Both the position numbers and the translations under genes were made by a program. The notes beneath the pieces are model-generated. The model worked only from the letters and a program-made list of their open reading frames with translations, did not search any database and was not told where the DNA came from. Positions 56,478 to 64,000 of a stretch of 64,000 bases of DNA are shown one piece after another (positions within the stretch are counted from its first letter, which is position 1; every line of letters starts with the position of its first letter). This stretch comes from Promicromonosporaceae bacterium (GTDB taxonomy: Bacteria; Actinomycetota; Actinomycetes; Actinomycetales; Cellulomonadaceae): positions 51,390 to 115,389 of the forward strand of contig WRHK01000003.1 in NCBI GenBank assembly GCA_009783295.1, written 5' to 3'.

Positions 56478-57293
56478 GTGGCAACGACCAAGACCCCTGT
56501 CGTCTTCATTCACGGGCTGTGGCTCGCGGCGTCGTCGTGGCAGCCGTGGGTGGACCTGTTCGCCGAGCGCGGGTACGACCCGATCGCCCCAACCTGGCCG
56601 GGGGAGGGCCTGACTGTCGCGGAGGCGCGCGCCAACCCCGAGGCCGCGGCCGGGTACGGCATCAACGAGGTGACCGAGCACTACGCGCAGATCATCGACG
56701 GGCTCGAGGAGCAGCCCATCCTGGTGGGGCACTCGTTCGGCGGCATGATCGTCGAGAAGCTGCTGGGCCAGGACCGCGGGCGCGCCGGCATCGCCATCGA
56801 CGCCGCGCAGATCAAGGGCGTGCTGCCGGTGCCGCTGTCGTCGCTGCGCGCGACGCTGCCGGTGTTCCGCAACTTCGCGAACGAGAAGCGCGCGGTGTCG
56901 CTCACGGCGCCGCAGTTCCGGTACGGGTTCGGCAACGCGGTCACCGAGGAGGAGTCGGACGCGCTGCACGAGCGGTGGACCATCCCGTCGCCCGGCAAGC
57001 CGCTCTTCGAGGCGGCGAGCGCGAACTTCTCGCGGCACTCGCCCGCCGAGGTCGACACGGGCAACGAGGCCCGCGGCCCGCTGCTGCTCATCATGGGCGG
57101 GAAGGACCGCACCGTCCCCGAGGCGATCACCAAGGCGACGCTCAAGCAGTACGAGGGCTCGTCCGCGGTGACGGAGCTCGTGGAGTTCCCCGACCGCGGC
57201 CACTCCCTGACGGTCGACAGCGGCTGGCGCGAGGTGGCCGACTGCGTGCTGAGCTGGATCGAGGCGCGCGTCACGGCCGACGCCGAGGCCTGA
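56478..57293 (+). CDS. Alpha/beta hydrolase
   Basis: PVVFIHGLWLAASSWQPWVDLFAERGYDPIAPTWPG, LVGHSFGGMIVEKLLG, DRGHSLTVDSGW. Confidence 0.92.
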   Translation: MATTKTPVVFIHGLWLAASSWQPWVDLFAERGYDPIAPTWPGEGLTVAEARANPEAAAGYGINEVTEHYAQIIDGLEEQPILVGHSFGGMIVEKLLGQDRGRAGIAIDAAQIKGVLPVPLSSLRATLPVFRNFANEKRAVSLTAPQFRYGFGNAVTEEESDALHERWTIPSPGKPLFEAASANFSRHSPAEVDTGNEARGPLLLIMGGKDRTVPEAITKATLKQYEGSSAVTELVEFPDRGHSLTVDSGWREVADCVLSWIEARVTADAEA

Positions 57294-57300
57294 CCCGGCC

Positions 57301-57330
57301 GGCGCTCAGCCCGCAGGCCGGCTGAGCGCC
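57301..57330. terminator. Perfect 11-bp hairpin GGCGCTCAGCC-N8-GGCTGAGCGCC, candidate bidirectional terminator
   Basis: Stem overlaps the stop and last codons of the convergent TetR gene. Confidence 0.65.
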
Positions 57331-57917
57331 ACGACCAGGGCCTGGAACGTCTCGAGGACCAGGGCCTCCACCTCCTGGCGGGTCGCCGTCGTGCGGCCCG
57401 CCAGCCAGGTGGCCACGAGGTGCTCGGCCAGGGCGACCCAGCCCTCGGTGAGCAGCAGCGCGCGGGGCGAGCCGTCCGGGAGCGGCCCGCCGAGGCCGGC
57501 CGTGAGCCGCTGCACGAGGCCCTCCCGCACCCGCGCGAGGGCCGCCTCGGTCTCGGGGTCGCCGGCCAGGGCGCCCTGCCAGATGCCCTCCCACGTGCGC
57601 CGGCGCGCCAGGACGGCGTCGAGGAACGTGGTGAGCCGGGCGGCCGCCTGGGCCGGGTCGGCGGGGTGCACGCCGCCCGGCTCCTCGCCGAGCGCGGCGC
57701 GCGCATCCTCGACGGCGGAGACGGCGACGGCGGCACGCAGGCCGGTGGCGGTGCTGAAGTAGTGGAACACGAGGGGCTTGGACGCCCCGGCGCGGGAGGC
57801 GACGTCGGCGGCGCCGAGCTGGTCGAGCCCGTCGGCCTCGGCGAGGGCGATCGCGACCTCGAGGAGCTGCGCGCGGCGGTCGGCGGGGTCGCGGCGGGGT
57901 GCGGGGACCGATGTCAC
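57306..57917 (-). CDS. TetR family transcriptional regulator
   Basis: RRDPADRRAQLLEVAIALAEADGLDQLGAADVASRAGASKPLVFHYFSTATGL. Confidence 0.95.
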   Translation of the reverse strand: MTSVPAPRRDPADRRAQLLEVAIALAEADGLDQLGAADVASRAGASKPLVFHYFSTATGLRAAVAVSAVEDARAALGEEPGGVHPADPAQAAARLTTFLDAVLARRRTWEGIWQGALAGDPETEAALARVREGLVQRLTAGLGGPLPDGSPRALLLTEGWVALAEHLVATWLAGRTTATRQEVEALVLETFQALVVALSRPAG

Positions 57918-57938
57918 GGGACCGTTCTACCCCACGCG

Positions 57939-57989
57939 TTGACCTATGGTCAATGGGAGGCGTAGGTTGTTGACCAGAGTTCAACAACC
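57939..57989. promoter_or_regulatory. Two palindromic candidate TetR operators
   Basis: TTGACC-TAT-GGTCAA (57939-57953) and GGTTGTTGA-CCAGAGT-TCAACAACC (57965-57989) between divergent genes. Confidence 0.75.
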
Positions 57990-58013
57990 CCTCGACCCAC
58001 GAACACGGGACCC

Positions 58014-58736
58014 ATGCCTCTCCAGCTCACCGGGGTCAGCGTGGACGGCCGCCACGGGCCGCTCCTCGAACCCCTGGACCTCACCCTCGCCCCCGGCGAA
58101 CGCGTGCTCCTCGCCGCCGAGCCCGGCCACGGGCACACCGCCCTCGCCCTCGCCGCCACCGGCCGCCTGGCGCCCGACACGGGCGGCGTGCTCATGACCA
58201 GCCCCAACGCCGACCCCGCCACGCCCGCCGGGCTCGCCGTGCTGCGCGCGGCGGCCGCCGTCGTCGACGTGCCCGGCGTCGACGAGCCGGAGGACGTGCT
58301 CACCGTCGCCGACGTCGTGGCCGAGGGCCTCGCCTACGCCGGCCGGCGGGGGCTGCCGCGCGACGTGCGCGCCTGGGTGGACGGGTTCCTCGATCGCTGG
58401 GCGTGGCGCTGGCCGCACCCCGTGGACGCCGCGGCCCTGCGCCGCCGGCGCGTCGACGCGCTGCCCGCCGCCGCGCGCACCGCCCTGCTGGCCGAGCTCG
58501 CTTGCGCCGCGCCCGCCGTCCGCTACCTGGTGCTCACCCTGCCCGACCGGCACGGCGGCGACCCCGCCGACTGGTGGGAGGTGGCCCGCTCGCTCGCCGC
58601 CCGCGGGCTCGGCGTGCTCGTGCTCGCCACCCCGGCGTCGGCGCGGGCGCTCGGCGCCGACGTGCCCGCCACGCGCGGCCTGCACACCCCGCCCGTCGTC
58701 GCGCTGCGCGACGCCCCCGCGGAGGTGGACGTATGA
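58014..58736 (+). CDS. Degenerate ABC-type ATP-binding protein
   Basis: ABC-like LQLTGVSVDGRHGPLLEPLDLTLAPGERVLLAAEPGHGHTALALAATG; Walker A Lys replaced, no LSGGQ or DE Walker B visible. Confidence 0.75.
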   Translation: MPLQLTGVSVDGRHGPLLEPLDLTLAPGERVLLAAEPGHGHTALALAATGRLAPDTGGVLMTSPNADPATPAGLAVLRAAAAVVDVPGVDEPEDVLTVADVVAEGLAYAGRRGLPRDVRAWVDGFLDRWAWRWPHPVDAAALRRRRVDALPAAARTALLAELACAAPAVRYLVLTLPDRHGGDPADWWEVARSLAARGLGVLVLATPASARALGADVPATRGLHTPPVVALRDAPAEVDV

Positions 58737-60835
58737 CCGCCCTGCGCCTCGCCCTGTCCGAGCTGCGCCGGCTCACGTCCGGCCGCCTGCCGCGCCTCGC
58801 GCTCGCCGCGATCGCGCTCATCCCCACGCTCTACGCCGGCCTCTACCTGTTCGCCAACCACGACCCGTACGGCAACCTCGACCGCGTCCCCGCCGCCCTC
58901 GTGGTCCAGGACGACGGCGCGCACGGCCGCCAGGTGGCCGACCAGCTGCTGCGCGACGGCGGGTTCGGCTGGCAGGAGGTCGCCACGCCGTCGGCCGCCG
59001 ACCAGGGCGTGCGCGACGGCCGGTACGACGCCGCCCTCGTCATCGGCCCCACCTTCAGCGCCGACCTGGAGTCCGCGGGCAGGCTCGCCCCGCACCAGGC
59101 CAGCCTGACGATGATCACCGACGACACCAACAGCTACCTGGCCCGCACCATCGCCGATCAGATCGTCGACCAGGTGCGCGACGGGCTCGCCACCCAGGTC
59201 GGCACGCAGGCCGCCCAGACGTTCCTCGACGGGTTCGCGCAGTTCCACGACCAGCTCGCCGAGGCGGCGTCCGGGGCGTCCACGCTCGCCGGAGGCACCG
59301 CGCGGCTCGCCGACGGCGCAGCGCAGGCCGACGCCGGGGCGCACCAGACGGCGTCGGGCGCCGCGGCGCTCGCTGACGGCGCCACCCGGCTCGCCGACGG
59401 CGCGAGCACCGCGTCCGCCGGGGCGAAGAGCCTCGCCGGCGGCGCGTCCCAGGCGGCCGACGGCGCCGCCTCGCTCGCGGACGGGCTCGCCACGCTCCGC
59501 GACAAGACCGCCACGCTCCCGGACCAGGCGCGCGCCCTCGCCGACGGAGCCGCCCAGGTCGCCGCCGGCGACGCGACGGTCGCCGGGTACGGCGACCAGG
59601 TCCGCGCCGCCGCCGGGCAGGTGCTGCCCGCCCTCGACCAGGTGCGCTCCGACGTCGACGCCCGCCTCGACGCGGCCGTCGCCGCCGGCACCATCACCGC
59701 CGACCAGGCCGCCGCCCTGCGCACCCAGCTCACGCCGGTGCTCGACGACGGCCGCACCCGGGTGGCAGGCGTCGTGACGCAGGTCAAGGACGCCACCGGA
59801 CGGCTCGACGACCTCGCCGCTGGGGCCACGCAGGTCTCGGACGGTGTGGCCGCGCTCGCGGACGCCGCCCCGGCCCTGGCCGACGGCATCGCCCAGGCCG
59901 CCGACGGCGCCGCCGCGCTCCGGTCGGGCACGGCCCAGGTGTCCGACGGCGCCGGGTCGCTCGCCGGCGGCGTGGCGACCCTCGCCTCCGGCGCGCACGA
60001 CCTCGCGGGCGGCGCCGCGCAGCTCGGGGACGGGACGTCCGCCCTGGCCTCGGGCACCGACGCGCTGAGCACCGGCGCCCACCAGGCCGCCACCGGCAGC
60101 GCCCGGCTGCGCGACGGCCTGGAGGACGGCGTCGCACAGGTGCCGAACCCCGACGCCGCCACCCGCTCCGCCACGGCGAAGACCATCGGCGACCCGGTGG
60201 CCGTGACGACCGTCGCGCACGACGCCGCCGGGACCTACGGCGCCGGGCTGGCGCCGTTCTTCCTCTCGCTCGCGTCGTGGATCGGCGCCTACGTCATGTT
60301 CCTCGTGGTCAAGCCGCTGTCGCGGCGGGCGCTCGCCGCCGGGCGGGGCGTCGCGGCGGCGGTGGGCGGCTGGCTGGTGCCCGCTGCGATCGGCGTCGCG
60401 CAGGCCGCCGTCATGTTCTCCGTGACGCGCTGGGCGCTGCACATCGACGTCGCCCACGGTCTGGGCACGGCGCTGTTCCTGCCGCTGGTCGCGGCGACGT
60501 TCGTCGCGATCGTGCAGCTGCTCAACGTGTGGCTCGGCGCGGCGGGCCAGTTCCTTGGCCTGGTGCTCATGCTGGTCCAGCTGGTCACCGCGGGCGGCAC
60601 GTTCCCGTGGCAGACCATCCCCGAGCCGCTGCGCTCGATCCACCGGTTCCTGCCGATGTCCTGGTCGGTCGACGGCCTGCGGCACCTGCTGTACGGCGGG
60701 TCGCTGACGAGCGTCGCCGTCGACGCCGCGATGCTCGCCGCCGTCGGGACGGCGGCGCTGGCCGGCACGGCGGTGCTGGCGCGGCGGCAGCGCACGTGGA
60801 CGGCGTCGCGCCTGGAGCCCGAGCTGGTGCTCTAG
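58733..60835 (+). CDS. YhgE/Pip domain-containing membrane protein
   Basis: LALAAIALIPTLYAGLYLFANHDPYGNLDRVPAALVVQDDG; central ADGA/LAxGA heptad-like repeats; C-terminal six-TM ABC2-like region. Confidence 0.93.
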   Translation: MTALRLALSELRRLTSGRLPRLALAAIALIPTLYAGLYLFANHDPYGNLDRVPAALVVQDDGAHGRQVADQLLRDGGFGWQEVATPSAADQGVRDGRYDAALVIGPTFSADLESAGRLAPHQASLTMITDDTNSYLARTIADQIVDQVRDGLATQVGTQAAQTFLDGFAQFHDQLAEAASGASTLAGGTARLADGAAQADAGAHQTASGAAALADGATRLADGASTASAGAKSLAGGASQAADGAASLADGLATLRDKTATLPDQARALADGAAQVAAGDATVAGYGDQVRAAAGQVLPALDQVRSDVDARLDAAVAAGTITADQAAALRTQLTPVLDDGRTRVAGVVTQVKDATGRLDDLAAGATQVSDGVAALADAAPALADGIAQAADGAAALRSGTAQVSDGAGSLAGGVATLASGAHDLAGGAAQLGDGTSALASGTDALSTGAHQAATGSARLRDGLEDGVAQVPNPDAATRSATAKTIGDPVAVTTVAHDAAGTYGAGLAPFFLSLASWIGAYVMFLVVKPLSRRALAAGRGVAAAVGGWLVPAAIGVAQAAVMFSVTRWALHIDVAHGLGTALFLPLVAATFVAIVQLLNVWLGAAGQFLGLVLMLVQLVTAGGTFPWQTIPEPLRSIHRFLPMSWSVDGLRHLLYGGSLTSVAVDAAMLAAVGTAALAGTAVLARRQRTWTASRLEPELVL

Positions 60836-61674
60836 CGGCGCACGGTCTCGAGGCCCAGCACCACCCGCACGTCCGCGAACAGGCGGTCGGTCGCGGCGAG
60901 CGAGACGGGATCGGCGTCCTGCACGAACCCGTGCTCGAGCCCGGCCTCGCGCCACTGCCGCACGGGCACGCCCGCCGCGGCCAGGCGGGCCGCGTACGCG
61001 TCGCCCTCGTCGCGCAGCGGGTCGTGCTCGGCCGTCACGACGACGGCGGCCGGCATCCCGGCCAGGTCCGCGGCGTGCAGCGGGCTGGCGACGGCGCGGT
61101 CCGCGGGGTCGGGGGTCCAGACGCGCGCGGCCAGGCCGACGAACGCGGCGTCGAGCGAGTAGCCCGTGCCCTCCGAGACCATCGACGGCGAGCCGAGCGT
61201 GAGGTCCGTGTTGGGGCACGCGAGCACCTGGGCAGCAGGCAGCGGGTCGCCGGCGTCGCGCAGCACCAGGCACGCGGCGGCCGCCAGGAAGCCGCCGGCG
61301 CTGTCGCCCGCCACGGCGACCGGCCGGGCCCAGCGCAGCGCGGCGGCGACGTCGTCGACGGCGCCCGGCCACGGGGTCTCGGGGGCGCGGCGGTAGTCGA
61401 CGGCGAGCACCTCGACGTCCACCGCCAGCGCCATGCGGCGGCACAGCGCGTCGTGCGTGTCGAGGTCGCCGAGGAAGAACCCGCCGCCGTGCGCGAAGAC
61501 GACGACCGGGCGGGGCTCGGCGGCAGGGCGATAGCGGCGCAGGCGCAGGCCGCCGGGGCCGGCCTCGTCGCGCACCTCCGCGACCTCCGGCCCGCGGGGT
61601 CGCGACGCGGCGCGGGCGGCCGAGCCGGCGCGCAGCTCGGCGACGAGGGACAGGTCGGCGGCGTCGGGCGTCAT
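60832..61674 (-). CDS. Alpha/beta hydrolase (HSL/GDXG family)
   Basis: VVVFAHGGGFFLGDLDTHDALCRRMA, VAGDSAGGFLAAA, GLEHGF. Confidence 0.92.
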   Translation of the reverse strand: MTPDAADLSLVAELRAGSAARAASRPRGPEVAEVRDEAGPGGLRLRRYRPAAEPRPVVVFAHGGGFFLGDLDTHDALCRRMALAVDVEVLAVDYRRAPETPWPGAVDDVAAALRWARPVAVAGDSAGGFLAAAACLVLRDAGDPLPAAQVLACPNTDLTLGSPSMVSEGTGYSLDAAFVGLAARVWTPDPADRAVASPLHAADLAGMPAAVVVTAEHDPLRDEGDAYAARLAAAGVPVRQWREAGLEHGFVQDADPVSLAATDRLFADVRVVLGLETVRR

Positions 61675-61688
61675 GCCCCGATCGTGCC

Positions 61689-62957
61689 CTATCGGGCTCC
61701 CGCGGCGACGGGCTCGCGTGCGGCGTCGGGCTCCGCGGCCGCGCGGGCGGCCCGCAGCGGGCGGGCGGCACCGGCCGCCAGCAGCCCCACCACCACGGGC
61801 ACGGCGACGACGACGAGCGCCCCCCGGTACCCGAGGCTGCCGGCGACGACGCCGATGACCGCGGGCCCGATGATGTAGGCGCAGTACCCGATGGTCGTCA
61901 CCACGGACACGCGCATCGCGGCCTGGTGCGGGTCGTCGGACGCGGCCGAGACGCCCAGAGGGAACCCGAGCGCGGCGCCCACGCCCCACACGAACGAGCC
62001 GGCGAGGGCGAGCGGCAGCCACGGCGCGAGCGTGAACAGTGCGAGGCCCACCAGCACCGAGCCGGCGCACAGGCGGAGCGCCGTGGTGCGGCCGAGTCGG
62101 TCCGCGAGCGAGGCCCCGAACAGCCGCGTGACCAGCATGGCGGCGTAGAAGACGGTGACGCCCGCGGCGCCCACGGCGTCGGACGAGCCGAACCCGGCCA
62201 CGACCGCGACGGCGGTCCAGTCGCTGGCGGCGCCCTCGGCGAGCGCCGCGCCGAGGATCACCAGGCCGAGCAGCAGGGTGCGCGGCTCGCGCCAGGCGGC
62301 GAGCGCGGACCGCAGCTGGCCGCCGCGCTGCGTGCCGCCGTCGACCAGGGCCTTGGGGAACGAGCGCGGGGCGAGCAGCGGCAGGAACGCGCGCGAGGTG
62401 ATGACCCCGGTGACGACGGCGACGGCGGCGGAGAAGCCCAGGTGGGCGATCAGCGGCAGGCTCGTGGCGGCCACGAGCGCGCCCAGGCTCGCCCCTGCCA
62501 CGGTGCCCAGCGACTCGCCTGCCTGGAAGCGGGGGAGCGCGGAGTAGCCGAGGCGCCGCTCGACGACGGCGCCCTCGAACGTGGTGGCGGCGGCCCAGGT
62601 GCCCTCGCCGATGCCGGCCGCGAACAGGCCCGCGACCGCGAGCGGCGCGCTGCCGACCGTGACGGCCACGGCGAGCACCAGGTGCCCGGCGGCGGCCACC
62701 GACGACGAGACCGCGGCGGTGCGCGCAGCGCCCAGGCGGGCCGTGACCAGCCCGGAGACAGGCAGCGCAACCACGGACCCGAGCGCCCACATGAGCAGCA
62801 CGAGGCCCATCTCGGAACTCGTCAGTCCCAGCCCCGAGCGGACCGACGGGAGCCGGGAGGCCAGCGTGCCGATGGCGAAGCCCGCCGCCGCGTACGCAGC
62901 GAAGACGGACCAGGCTGCTCGCCGGGTCCGTCGCTGCTCGTCGGGTTGCTCGGCCAC
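61689..62957 (-). CDS. MFS transporter
   Basis: About 12 hydrophobic segments; GFAIGTLASRLPSVRSGLGLTSSEMGLVLLMWALGSV; GTG start VAEQPDEQ. Confidence 0.9.
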   Translation of the reverse strand: MAEQPDEQRRTRRAAWSVFAAYAAAGFAIGTLASRLPSVRSGLGLTSSEMGLVLLMWALGSVVALPVSGLVTARLGAARTAAVSSSVAAAGHLVLAVAVTVGSAPLAVAGLFAAGIGEGTWAAATTFEGAVVERRLGYSALPRFQAGESLGTVAGASLGALVAATSLPLIAHLGFSAAVAVVTGVITSRAFLPLLAPRSFPKALVDGGTQRGGQLRSALAAWREPRTLLLGLVILGAALAEGAASDWTAVAVVAGFGSSDAVGAAGVTVFYAAMLVTRLFGASLADRLGRTTALRLCAGSVLVGLALFTLAPWLPLALAGSFVWGVGAALGFPLGVSAASDDPHQAAMRVSVVTTIGYCAYIIGPAVIGVVAGSLGYRGALVVVAVPVVVGLLAAGAARPLRAARAAAEPDAAREPVAAGAR

Positions 62958-62959
62958 GG

Positions 62960-64000
62960 TCAGTCGGCGACCGAGACCGGCGCGCCCTCGAACTCCCAGT
63001 GCCAGGGCTCGGGCTTCGACCCGTTCTGGCGGGCCCAGCCGGGCAGGTCCCAGCCGAACTGCGGCGCGTTCTCGCGCATCCACAGGTGCTGCGGGGTGCC
63101 GAAGCGGTTGACGCCCGACCCGAGGTCGACGGCCACGCCCCAGCCGTGGTTGGAGGTGCCCGGCACGGCGGCCAGGTGGCCGCGGGTGGCGCGGGCGCGC
63201 ACCTGCCCCTCGAACGAGCGGTACGAGTCGGTGATCGACAGGTCGTGGCCGAACCGCGCACGGAAGGCGATGTTGAGCCGCTCGAGCTGGGCGGCGGCGT
63301 CGGGGCGCAGGCTGTGGCCGGACGCCCAGCTCAAGGGGGCCAGCGCGCTGCTCGCGAGCCGGCCGTTCGCCATCCCGGCGGTGGCGTTCGCCATGGAGAG
63401 CAGGCGCTCGCGGTCGGCGCGGCCCTCGGCGGCCTGCTCGGCGAGCACCTGGGCCGGGGTGGGGCGCGCGGGGGCGACGTCGACCGTGGCGGGTGTCGTG
63501 GCCTGGGTCAGGACGGCGTCGAGGTCGCTCACCGCCCGGCCCAGCGCGAAGGTCAGCACCTGCGGGGTCGCCGCGGTGAGCGGCGCGCTCTCGGTCTCGG
63601 GGGTGGCGTCGTCCTCGGCGAAGTAGGCCTTGGCCTCCGCGATCGCGGAGTCGACGGCGCCCTGGAGGTCCGGGTCGGCGGGGACGTCGTCGGTCGCGGC
63701 GGCGGGGTCCTCGGCGATGGTGCTGAGGCGCACCAGCTCGGCGACGACGGCGGACGCGCCCTGCACCTCCTCGCGCAGCGCGGGCGTGGTGCGGGTCTCC
63801 GTGGCGGTGAGCTCGGCCGCGCGGGCGAGGGCGGTGCTCGCGGCCTCGGCGACGTCGGCGGCCGGGGCTTCCGAGGCGGCGTCGGAGCCGGGCTCGGTGC
63901 GGACGTCGGACCGGCCCGCGGCGCCGGTGCGGCCGTCGAGCAACGAGGTGTCGTCGGGCGCGGGCTCGGTGCTGTCGTCGGCCCGGGTGAGGGACTCGGG
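62960..64000 (-). CDS. D-alanyl-D-alanine carboxypeptidase (VanY/M15 family), 5' end beyond window
   Basis: DLSITDSYRSFEGQVRARA, GTSNHGWGVAVDLGSGV, PEPWHWEF; reading frame open to the window edge. Confidence 0.9.
   Translation of the reverse strand, partial: PESLTRADDSTEPAPDDTSLLDGRTGAAGRSDVRTEPGSDAASEAPAADVAEAASTALARAAELTATETRTTPALREEVQGASAVVAELVRLSTIAEDPAAATDDVPADPDLQGAVDSAIAEAKAYFAEDDATPETESAPLTAATPQVLTFALGRAVSDLDAVLTQATTPATVDVAPARPTPAQVLAEQAAEGRADRERLLSMANATAGMANGRLASSALAPLSWASGHSLRPDAAAQLERLNIAFRARFGHDLSITDSYRSFEGQVRARATRGHLAAVPGTSNHGWGVAVDLGSGVNRFGTPQHLWMRENAPQFGWDLPGWARQNGSKPEPWHWEFEGAPVSVAD

Noticed and set aside
59270-60110. Possible DNA tandem repeats / CRISPR-like periodicity in the YhgE gene
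   Set aside because: Periodicity is at the protein level with variable codons; no identical spaced DNA repeats.
1-64000. tRNA, rRNA, CRISPR array, prophage or antiphage defence island
   Set aside because: None recognised on either strand by reading; tRNAscan/Infernal would be needed to exclude small RNAs.

Overview
High-GC actinobacterial chromosomal segment (codon usage and gene families resemble Cellulomonadaceae/Promicromonosporaceae; inference). It is almost fully coding, with no rRNA, tRNA, CRISPR array, transposase or prophage recognised. Main blocks: (1) an excisionase-type HTH / PIN-domain pair at the left edge; (2) an SDR divergent from an XRE/MmyB-type regulator; (3) a 12-gene minus-strand run (2636-15685) encoding a leucine/branched-chain acyl-CoA pathway (SDR, thiolase, CoA-transferase B/A, CitE-like lyase, MaoC, acyl-CoA dehydrogenase, biotin-dependent carboxylase alpha/beta, E2, E1beta, E1alpha) with a divergent Lrp/AsnC regulator; (4) GH115 and secreted GH15 genes; (5) a complete-looking non-phosphorylating L-fucose pathway (24712-30327); (6) an operon with two tandem LAL-type ATPase regulators, the first lacking the LuxR HTH; (7) a DUF4331/cupin/antiporter operon, NicO transporter, two-component system, FMN-binding protein and ferric-reductase-like protein; (8) a TetR-controlled YhgE/Pip exporter with a degenerate ABC ATPase partner. 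The most interesting signal is a repeated promoter element, CAGTCGACCGACCCAAG with core GTCGnnnGAC. It occurs at six sites serving six promoters, at a constant 20-21 bp upstream of a -10-like hexamer (centre about -41). One site drives the tandem-LAL operon itself, which suggests a previously unnamed autoregulated regulon. A second signal is a nested palindromic REP-like repeat (unit GATCGGRACGTG) in three copies, one inserted in frame inside the carboxylase alpha-subunit gene. All calls are by eye; no database search or alignment was run.
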